Shown here in pieces: positions 34,873 through 40,849 of a stretch of 40,849 nt of DNA. The stretch lies in contig JADIMG010000091.1 in assembly GCA_017694875.1 (NCBI GenBank), forward strand, positions 1 to 40,849. Direction: 5' to 3'. The position numbers and the translations under genes were made by a program. Origin of the DNA: Candidatus Gallipaludibacter merdavium (GTDB lineage: Bacteria; Bacteroidota; Bacteroidia; Bacteroidales; Paludibacteraceae). How positions within the stretch are numbered: the first letter of the stretch is position 1; every line of letters starts with the position of its first letter. Under the pieces are notes generated by a model that worked only from the letters and a program-made list of their open reading frames with translations, had not been told where the DNA came from and did no database searches.

Positions 34873-36420
34873 ATGATGAGTCTAAAAAAGAACATTGTCG
34901 CATTACGCCAAAAGAAGGCTATAGTAGAAAAAGGCGGTGGAGAAAAAGCCATTGAGAAACAATTGGCCATGGGAAAACTACCAGCCCGTGAACGTATCTT
35001 GGCGTTGCTTGACACAGATTCTTTCCATGAGTATGACCTCTTCGTTGAGCACGAAGAAAGAAACTTTGGAATGGATAAAAAGAAATTGGCTGGTGACGGA
35101 GTTATTACAGGTACGGGAACCATTAATGGCGCGCCCGTATGCATCTACGCACAAGACTTCACCGTGATGGGTGGTTCACTTGGATTGAAACATGCCCGTA
35201 AAATCACCAAAATTATGGATCATGCCCTCAAAATGAAAATGCCTTGCATTGGAATCAACGATTCAGGAGGTGCACGTATTCAGGAAGGTATCGGAGCTTT
35301 GGCCGGATACGGAGAAATTTTCTACCGTAACACACTGGCTTCTGGTGTTATTCCACAAATTTCAGTGATTCTCGGACCGTGTGCAGGCGGTGCAGTTTAC
35401 TCACCCGCACTGACCGACTTTGTTTTCGTGGTGGAGAATATTTCGAAAATGTTCATCACCGGACCTAATGTAATCGAAACGGTACTTGGTGAAAAAATTT
35501 CACAAGAAGATTTGGGAGGTGCACGCATACACGCAGAAATTACAGGTAATGCACATTTCTATGCCCTCAGCGAACAGGAGTGCTTCAAACAAATCAAAGA
35601 CTTGCTTGCCCTTATTCCACAAAACAATGAAGAACCGGCTCCCATCATTAAACCTAAAGAGCCTAAGTTCAGAAAGAATATTGAAAACATCATTCCTTCC
35701 GACCCGAAACAACCCTATGATGTACGCGATATTATCAAAGCGCTCGCAGATGACTCCCACTTCCTCGAAGTGCATGAATTGTGGGCTGCCAATATCGTAG
35801 TTGGTTTTGGAAGAATGAATGGTGAGACAGTCGGATTCGTTGCCAACCAGCCATTATACCTTGCTGGTGTGCTTGATTGCGATGCTTCTGACAAAGCAGC
35901 ACGCTTCATCCGTTTCTGCGACGCATTCAACATTCCTATTATCACATTGGAAGACATGCCAGGGTATCTGCCGGGCGTGGACCAGGAACATGCTGGTGTA
36001 ATCCGTCATGGAGCCAAAGTATTATACGCTTACTCTGAAGCTACCGTACCTAAGATTACGGTTATTCTCCGCAAAGCATATGGTGGTGGATACATTGCCA
36101 TGAATTCACGCCATCTTGGTGCTGACTTCATGTTTGCATGGCCAAGCGCAGAAATTGCCGTAATGGGACCGGAAGGAGCTGCCAACATCATCTTCAAGAA
36201 AGAGATAGAGGAAGCTGAAGACAAGGACGCTATGAGACAACTTAAGGTACAGGAATATATCGACAAATTTGCCAACCCATACGTTGCGGCTTCCAAAGGA
36301 TTTATCGATGCTGTTATCGAACCAAAAGAAACAAGAGGATTGCTCTTGCACGCATTGTCTGTATCACGCAAGAAATACGACTACAGACCGGCTAAAAAAC
36401 ATGGTATTCCTCCATTTTAA
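34873..36420 (+). CDS. mmdA: Methylmalonyl-CoA decarboxylase alpha / propionyl-CoA carboxylase beta-type carboxyltransferase
   Basis: This 515-residue protein is a biotin-dependent acyl-CoA carboxyltransferase of the crotonase fold. It shows GKLPARERILALLD near the N-terminus and the two oxyanion-hole regions GINDSGGARIQEGIGAL and LGPCAGGAVYSPALTDF in the N-half. The C-half has IIKHGAKV-type and KAYGGGYIAMNSRHLGAD motifs. The family moves a carboxyl group between biotin and propionyl-CoA. It acts either as the decarboxylase alpha subunit (with sodium-pump partners) or as a carboxylase beta subunit. The biotin carrier 11 bp downstream is a suitable partner. In Bacteroidota the decarboxylase ends the succinate-to-propionate route served by MeaB. 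The ATG at 34876 is an equal alternative start. Confidence 0.9.
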   Translation: MMSLKKNIVALRQKKAIVEKGGGEKAIEKQLAMGKLPARERILALLDTDSFHEYDLFVEHEERNFGMDKKKLAGDGVITGTGTINGAPVCIYAQDFTVMGGSLGLKHARKITKIMDHALKMKMPCIGINDSGGARIQEGIGALAGYGEIFYRNTLASGVIPQISVILGPCAGGAVYSPALTDFVFVVENISKMFITGPNVIETVLGEKISQEDLGGARIHAEITGNAHFYALSEQECFKQIKDLLALIPQNNEEPAPIIKPKEPKFRKNIENIIPSDPKQPYDVRDIIKALADDSHFLEVHELWAANIVVGFGRMNGETVGFVANQPLYLAGVLDCDASDKAARFIRFCDAFNIPIITLEDMPGYLPGVDQEHAGVIRHGAKVLYAYSEATVPKITVILRKAYGGGYIAMNSRHLGADFMFAWPSAEIAVMGPEGAANIIFKKEIEEAEDKDAMRQLKVQEYIDKFANPYVAASKGFIDAVIEPKETRGLLLHALSVSRKKYDYRPAKKHGIPPF

Positions 36421-36431
36421 TTTATACAGCT

Positions 36432-36770
36432 ATGCCTATTACAAAAGAAGAACAAGAAGAATTGGTAGACTTCGCTGTTACTGCCAGAAAATACAAGACA
36501 CTGCTTACGAAAAAATTCAAGGAGAGAAAACCTTGGGTCAATCCAAGCGCATTCGAAATACAGTCTTCCATTCCTGGAACAGTAATAAAAATCTTTGTCA
36601 AGGAAGGAGAAATTGTCAAGGAAGGAGAACCACTGCTCATTCTCGAAGCTATGAAGATGCAAAACAAGTTTGAAATGCCCTTCACGGCTAAAATAAAACG
36701 CATCGACATTAAAGAAGGAGAGAAAGTGGCAAAAGACGTATTGATGATAGAACTAGAACCAGCCGAATAA
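36432..36770 (+). CDS. Biotin carboxyl carrier protein
   Basis: This 112-residue protein has a C-terminal biotinyl domain with the EAMKM motif; K75 is the biotinylated lysine. Conserved glycines flank it (SSIPGTVIKIFVKEGEIV and EGEKVAKDVLMIELEP). The N-terminal 40 residues are helical and basic (EELVDFAVTARKYKTLL) and probably dock it onto its enzyme. It lies 11 bp after the carboxyltransferase gene and ends at a terminator, so these two form a two-gene unit. The usual Ala/Pro-rich flexible linker is missing, making it compact. Confidence 0.92.
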   Translation: MPITKEEQEELVDFAVTARKYKTLLTKKFKERKPWVNPSAFEIQSSIPGTVIKIFVKEGEIVKEGEPLLILEAMKMQNKFEMPFTAKIKRIDIKEGEKVAKDVLMIELEPAE

Positions 36771-36789
36771 TCGGTTGACACATATAGAC

Positions 36790-36821
36790 AAAAAAGCATG
36801 CCCCGCAAGGTATGCTTTTTT
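36790..36821 (+). terminator. Rho-independent terminator after the biotin carrier gene
   Basis: A 13-bp stem with one G-U pair (36790-36802 with 36809-36821) and a 6-base loop ends in a run of six T. Its last bases overlap the -33 box of the ung promoter. Confidence 0.88.
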
Positions 36822-36848
36822 GTTTATTGGCAAAAAAACATATATTTG
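36819..36848 (+). promoter_or_regulatory. Promoter of ung
   Basis: TTTG (36819-36822), an 18-bp spacer and TATATTTG (36841-36848) match the consensus. Only about 17 bp separate it from the ung ATG at 36866, so the leader is very short. Confidence 0.72.
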
Positions 36849-36865
36849 CAGAAAAACCCGAACAC

Positions 36866-37528
36866 ATGAATGTACAGATAGAGCAAAGCTGGAAAGAGGT
36901 ATTAAGCAATGAGTTTGACAAGAATTATTTTATCCACCTCACACAGTTCATCAGACAAGAATACTCAACAAAAACCATCTATCCTCCTGGACGGCTCATT
37001 TTCAATGCATTCAACAGCTGTCCATTTCAGCAAGTCAAAGTAGTCATAATAGGACAAGACCCCTACCATGGTCCACACCAAGCTAACGGATTGTGCTTTT
37101 CCGTAAATGACGGCATCGAGACGCCACCATCGTTAATTAATATCTACAAGGAAATCCAACAGGAATTTGGCACTCCGGTCCCCCCATCAGGCAACCTGCA
37201 ACGTTGGGCAAACCAAGGTGTGCTACTACTCAATGCCACTCTAACAGTTGAAGCACATAAACCTGGCTCACACCAAAACATGGGCTGGGAGCAATTTACA
37301 GACGCTGTCATCTCTGCTTTGTCACAACAAAGGGAAAATATCGTATTCATCCTTTGGGGCAGCTACGCGCAAAAAAAAGGGGCACATATCGACAAAAGCA
37401 AACACCTTGTATTGACATCGGCACACCCCTCACCTCTATCAGCCTACAGAGGATTCTTTGGCAACAATCATTTCCGTCTGGCCAACCAATACTTGGAGCA
37501 ACATGGTATAACACCAATTAACTGGTAG
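36866..37528 (+). CDS. ung: Uracil-DNA glycosylase, family 1
   Basis: Ung removes uracil from DNA by cleaving the glycosidic bond, starting base-excision repair. The 220-residue protein begins at the ATG at 36866, because an upstream frame extension to 36812 crosses the promoter. The water-activating loop is GQDPYHG (D65, H68). The family's [17 protein letters not shown] segment and the minor-groove loop [17 protein letters not shown] with the catalytic histidine follow. Length is typical for the family. It is transcribed alone; 223 bp of plain sequence separate it from the lipocalin gene. Confidence 0.96.
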   Translation: MNVQIEQSWKEVLSNEFDKNYFIHLTQFIRQEYSTKTIYPPGRLIFNAFNSCPFQQVKVVIIGQDPYHGPHQANGLCFSVNDGIETPPSLINIYKEIQQEFGTPVPPSGNLQRWANQGVLLLNATLTVEAHKPGSHQNMGWEQFTDAVISALSQQRENIVFILWGSYAQKKGAHIDKSKHLVLTSAHPSPLSAYRGFFGNNHFRLANQYLEQHGITPINW

Positions 37529-37751
37529 GACACCTATCTACTTCTTGTGGTGCTACAGTTATCGGTATTGATGCGCATACAAGGTACCACAGCCATTGTG
37601 ACCCGAAGCTATACAAACAAAGCAAATCAAAATCCATGCGTGTCTTTATTATATCTATTTCCAAAAACAACAATAAAAAATATGTATATAAACGCACGAA
37701 TATAACCACAAAAACGTTTTAATAATATATGAACAATTAAATTATAGCTCT

Positions 37752-38291
37752 ATGAACAGATCATTATTACATCTCTTGTGCGGAATGTTAACGGTCATTA
37801 CCATTTCATCCTGCTCTGCATCAGAAAACATCAACACAACAACAGTCAAAGAGCTGGATCTCAACCGTTTTTTAGGTCAATGGTACGAAATAGCACGTTT
37901 TGACCATACATTTGAACGCGGAATGGTTGGTTGTACAGCCACCTACTCCTTAAACGCTGACGGAACAATTAAAGTCGTTAATGCAGGATACAAAAACAGC
38001 CTGGATGGCAAATTTAAAGAAACGGAAGGAAAAGCACGCAGACCCAATGATGCTGAACCGGGAAAACTGGAAGTTGCCTTTTTCTGGAATTTCTATGCTG
38101 ACTATTATGTGCTCGAATTGGCAGATGATTACAGATATGCATTAATAGGAAGCAAGAAAAGCAAGTATTTATGGATTCTTAGCCGTACCCCAAAAATGGA
38201 TGAAACAGACCTAAACTATGTCTTGGAAAGTGCCAAAACAAGAGGATACGACACCGAAAAACTTATTTGGGTAGAACAAAAAACAGAATAA
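37752..38291 (+). CDS. blc: Lipocalin family lipoprotein (Blc type)
   Basis: This 179-residue protein has a lipoprotein signal peptide with lipobox cysteine C21 (TISSC), so it is probably anchored to a membrane by lipid. The lipocalin domain begins with the GxW motif in LGQWYEIARFDHTFERG, continues with CTATYSLNADGTIKVVN, and ends with YRYALIGSKKSKYLWILSRTP, the Blc-type pattern. Bacterial lipocalins bind fatty acids or lysophospholipids and are linked to membrane repair. The ligand here is not known. No clear promoter match lies in the gap upstream. Confidence 0.92.
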   Translation: MNRSLLHLLCGMLTVITISSCSASENINTTTVKELDLNRFLGQWYEIARFDHTFERGMVGCTATYSLNADGTIKVVNAGYKNSLDGKFKETEGKARRPNDAEPGKLEVAFFWNFYADYYVLELADDYRYALIGSKKSKYLWILSRTPKMDETDLNYVLESAKTRGYDTEKLIWVEQKTE

Positions 38292-38317
38292 CCCGGAAGA
38301 ATACTGATTAAAAAAGC

Positions 38318-38341
38318 AAAAGCCCCTTTGAAGGGGCTTTT
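38318..38341. terminator. Bidirectional terminator between the lipocalin and queA
   Basis: AAAAGCCCC (38318-38326) pairs with GGGGCTTTT (38333-38341), with flanking T-runs on both strands: TTTTT after it on the plus strand, and TTTTGCTTTTTT on the minus strand. It serves the lipocalin gene and the queA operon that converge here. Confidence 0.85.
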
Positions 38342-38362
38342 TGCATATTTAATCTTTACTTG

Positions 38363-39415
38363 TTAGTCTACAATCAGCATTGCGTCTCCATAATCCCCGA
38401 ATCTATAACCTTCTTTTATGGCAACATCGTATGCATTCATTACATATTCATATCCTCCGAAAGCAGCCGTAAGCATCAACAAGGTTGAATATGGCATATA
38501 GAAATTAGCCACCATCGTATTGGCAACAGTAAAGTCATAAGGCGGAAAAATAAATTTGTTTGTCCATCCGGAATATGCCTTGATATGTCCATCTGTACCT
38601 ACCACCGTTTCAAGAGCTCTCATCACATCTGGACCTATGGCGCAAATCTTGCGTTCTTCGCTATGAGCCCTATCCACAAGGTCTACAATACGCTGCGTCA
38701 CTTCCATCTGCTCAGAGTCCATCTTGTGCTTGGTCAAATCTTCCACGTCAATCATCTTAAAGTTGCCCAAACTTATATGAGAAGTGACAAAATCCCATTC
38801 TACCCCTTTTATCTCCATGCGTTTAAACAATTCGCGACTGAAATGTAATCCGGAAGCCGGTACGGCAACAGCACCCTCTTTTGCTGCAAAAATGGTCTGA
38901 TAACGCTCTGCATCTTCAGGTTCAACCGGACGTTTGATTGTATCAGGTAGCGGTGTCTCACCCAAAGCAAACAGGCTCTTGCGGAAGCTGTCATAGTCAG
39001 AATCAAACAAGAAACGCAGTGTACGGCCACGTGACGTTGTATTGTCAATCACCTCTGCCACTATAGAATCATCGTTTCCAAAATACAATTTGTTTCCAAT
39101 ACGTATTTTACGAGCCGGTTCAACCAACACATCCCAATAACGCATTTCCTTATTCAGTTCACGCAATAGAAACACTTCTATCTGTGCACCTGTCTTCTCT
39201 TTGTTACCATATAACCGAGCAGGAAAAACCTTTGTGTCATTAAACAGGAATATATCCTTCTCATCAAAATAATCCAGTATCTCCTTAAACACCCGATGCT
39301 CTATATCACCGGTTTTACGGTGTAAGACCAACATACGTGCCTCATCCCTATTATGGGCTGGGTATTGCGCGATCAATTCATCGGGCAATTTGAATTTAAA
39401 TTGGGATAATTTCAT
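38363..39415 (-). CDS. queA: S-adenosylmethionine:tRNA ribosyltransferase-isomerase, normal-length form
   Basis: This 350-residue protein has the length of standard QueA and the opening [19 protein letters not shown] typical of Bacteroidales QueA. It acts in queuosine synthesis in tRNA. It includes [42 protein letters not shown] and [12 protein letters not shown]. Several positions differ from the usual QueA motifs: AVPASGLHF for [20 protein letters not shown] for [21 protein letters not shown] for AVGTTSVRTLE and ANFYMP for TNFHxP. This may be a lineage habit or functional divergence. It lies 19 bp after truB. The longer QueA-like protein at 826 keeps the usual motifs. Confidence 0.87.
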   Translation of the reverse strand: MKLSQFKFKLPDELIAQYPAHNRDEARMLVLHRKTGDIEHRVFKEILDYFDEKDIFLFNDTKVFPARLYGNKEKTGAQIEVFLLRELNKEMRYWDVLVEPARKIRIGNKLYFGNDDSIVAEVIDNTTSRGRTLRFLFDSDYDSFRKSLFALGETPLPDTIKRPVEPEDAERYQTIFAAKEGAVAVPASGLHFSRELFKRMEIKGVEWDFVTSHISLGNFKMIDVEDLTKHKMDSEQMEVTQRIVDLVDRAHSEERKICAIGPDVMRALETVVGTDGHIKAYSGWTNKFIFPPYDFTVANTMVANFYMPYSTLLMLTAAFGGYEYVMNAYDVAIKEGYRFGDYGDAMLIVD

Positions 39416-39434
39416 CAGCTAACTTGTTTTTACA

Positions 39435-40136
39435 TTAAACATTCGCTTTTATTTCCGATAACAATTCCTCAAATTGTTCCATATTCATACAATCCTCTAC
39501 TTTTATATTCCCGACCCTTGTGCGACGGAGGGATATCAGATGAGCACCACTTTGCAAAGCCTCACCTATATCGCGTGCCAAGGCGCGTATATAAGTCCCC
39601 TTGCTGCAAACCACTCTAATTTTCATAACCATATCAACAAAAGAGAGTAGCTCTATCTCATCAATCACAAGCAGTTTCGGTTTAATGGCAATGTCCTCAC
39701 CCTTGCGGGCATAATCGTAAGCACGCTTACCGTCCACTTTAATGGCGGAATAAACTGGAGGAGTCTGCCATATCTCGCCTACAAACGACGGCAACACCCT
39801 ACGTATCAGTTCTTCCGTAATATGTTCAGTAGGATATTCTGCATCAATCGGGTGTTCCAAATCAAATGATGGAGTTGTTGCGCCCAAACGTATCTCGGCT
39901 ACATATTCCTTCGTCTGATATTGATAATAATCAATGTCTTTCGTTTTCTTGCCTGTACACACAATCATGACACCTGTTGCCAATGGGTCCAGTGTACCAG
40001 CATGACCCACTTTCAACTTTTTCTCCTTCAACACCTCCCGACACAATTTCCATCGGACCCGATTCACCACATCAAAAGATGTCCAGCCAAGAGGCTTGTC
40101 AAAATACAATACTTCACCTGCCTTGAAATCCATCAT
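39435..40136 (-). CDS. truB: tRNA pseudouridine55 synthase
   Basis: TruB makes pseudouridine 55 in the T-loop of tRNAs. The catalytic motif is HAGTLDPLATG with the essential aspartate at D50. Other family motifs are DKPLGWTSFDVVNRVR near the start, PPVYSAIKVDGKRAYDYAR, and CSKGTYIRALARDIGEAL. I chose the start at 40136 (MMDFKAGEVLYFDKP), 8 bp after the uppP stop. An ATG at 40154 gives 239 residues but overlaps uppP by 10 bp. The C-terminal PUA-like extension of the long class of TruB is not obvious, so this is the short form usual in Bacteroidota. Confidence 0.94.
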   Translation of the reverse strand: MMDFKAGEVLYFDKPLGWTSFDVVNRVRWKLCREVLKEKKLKVGHAGTLDPLATGVMIVCTGKKTKDIDYYQYQTKEYVAEIRLGATTPSFDLEHPIDAEYPTEHITEELIRRVLPSFVGEIWQTPPVYSAIKVDGKRAYDYARKGEDIAIKPKLLVIDEIELLSFVDMVMKIRVVCSKGTYIRALARDIGEALQSGAHLISLRRTRVGNIKVEDCMNMEQFEELLSEIKANV

Positions 40137-40144
40137 GCAGTATC

Positions 40145-40849
40145 TTACCAACATGTATAAATGACCGTAAACAAGCCTACAAGCAAGCAGTATACGGCAA
40201 AATAAATCAATTTACCTTTCCGCACCAGATTAATCATAAATTTGCATGCGAAACAGCCCGACAAAAAGGCAGCCAGAAAACCGACCAACATCGAAACCCA
40301 AGAAATTCCCACTCCCAATCCACCATTTTGCAACAGGTCTATCATTTCCAGCAAGGCTTCACCCAAAATTGGTACAAGTACCATCAAGAAGGAAAACTGG
40401 GCCATATTCTCTTTCTTGTTTCCCAATAGCAGACCGGTTGCTATTGTACTTCCGGAACGGGATATGCCGGGAACAACTGCCACGGCTTGTGCAAGCCCTA
40501 TAATAAATGCATCTAAATAGGAAATGGTAGGCTTGTTGCCGGATTTCTTGAAATAGGCAAAAGCCAACAGCACAGATGTAATCAACAATCCGCAACCAAC
40601 AATCAATAAGCCAGAACCGAAAATGGATTCCACTTCATCTTTAAAAAACATCCCCACAACAAATACAGGTATCATGGATACACATATCTTTGCTACGTAG
40701 GTCTTTTCCGCATTCCATACGCGGGTTGTAAAGGTTCCTTTCAGCAAGCCTGAAATTTCATGCCATAGCACTACAAATGTACTTAAAACAGTTGCTGCAT
40801 GCACAATGATAGCAAAAGTAAGATTATCATCTCCACTAACACCCAACAA
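40145..40849 (-). CDS. uppP: Undecaprenyl-diphosphatase, C-terminal part (cut by window end)
   Basis: This membrane phosphatase recycles undecaprenyl pyrophosphate to the phosphate carrier used in cell-wall and O-antigen synthesis. The visible 234 residues carry six or more membrane segments and the catalytic arginine/serine motif [38 protein letters not shown] belongs to the N-terminal half. The first 25-35 residues, including the EGLTEFLPVSSxGH-type motif, lie beyond position 40849, so no start codon is seen here. The stop is followed within 8 bp by truB, and the order uppP-truB-queA is common in Bacteroidales. Confidence 0.93.
   Translation of the reverse strand: MLGVSGDDNLTFAIIVHAATVLSTFVVLWHEISGLLKGTFTTRVWNAEKTYVAKICVSMIPVFVVGMFFKDEVESIFGSGLLIVGCGLLITSVLLAFAYFKKSGNKPTISYLDAFIIGLAQAVAVVPGISRSGSTIATGLLLGNKKENMAQFSFLMVLVPILGEALLEMIDLLQNGGLGVGISWVSMLVGFLAAFLSGCFACKFMINLVRKGKLIYFAVYCLLVGLFTVIYTCW

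Overview
The window is chromosomal DNA from a member of the Bacteroidota, most likely order Bacteroidales. Three things point there. Promoters repeatedly match the Bacteroidetes vegetative form (TTTG, about 19 bp, TAnnTTTG). The housekeeping genes are of Bacteroidetes type (DUF3822-rsmD, moxR-DUF58-batABCDE, uppP-truB-queA). Several secreted proteins end in type IX secretion (T9SS) sorting-domain-like tails. I cannot name the genus. T9SS cargo argues against Bacteroides proper and fits a Parabacteroides-, Porphyromonas- or Barnesiella-like lineage. No tRNA, rRNA, CRISPR array, transposase or integrase is visible.

Layout. (1) 1-2040: the tail of infC, then rpmI and rplT with a terminator, then a long-form QueA homologue of 404 aa. 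(2) 2041-2718: a gene-less stretch with a strong terminator, a C9A6 homopolymer and a near-perfect promoter. (3) 2719-19525: a 16.8-kb co-directional surface-protein locus. It holds a 1034-aa multidomain exported protein, a giant 2931-aa protein of ten jelly-roll-like and nine Fn3-like modules, a 1030-aa paralogue of the first, and an outer-membrane barrel protein with a Pro/Lys linker, a carboxypeptidase-regulatory-like domain and an OmpA peptidoglycan-binding domain. (4) 19831-22035: a DUF1573 exported protein and the MeaB GTPase. (5) 22178-25154: a DUF456 membrane protein (minus strand), then a 227-aa membrane-anchored unknown, DUF3822, rsmD and folK.

(6) 25175-34021, all minus strand: moxR, a DUF58 protein, a small BatD-like protein, batA, batB, batC, batD and batE, then a PAP2 phosphatase. 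Genes are 0-20 bp apart, so this is almost certainly one operon. (7) 34334-36770: rpiB, then a carboxyltransferase subunit (mmdA/pccB type) and a biotin carrier protein. No biotin carboxylase and no sodium-pump subunits are present in the window. (8) 36866-38291: ung and a lipocalin lipoprotein. (9) 38363-40849, minus strand: queA, truB and the C-terminal part of uppP, cut by the window end.

The most unusual part is region 3. Two paralogous T9SS-type proteins bracket a giant modular protein, and an OmpA-type barrel protein follows 8 bp after the last of them. I infer a surface adhesin or matrix system with its own cell-wall-linked outer-membrane partner. Other points of interest are the two QueA homologues (the long one keeps the canonical motifs better than the standard-length one), the incomplete biotin-enzyme set, and the terminator that runs directly into the ung promoter.
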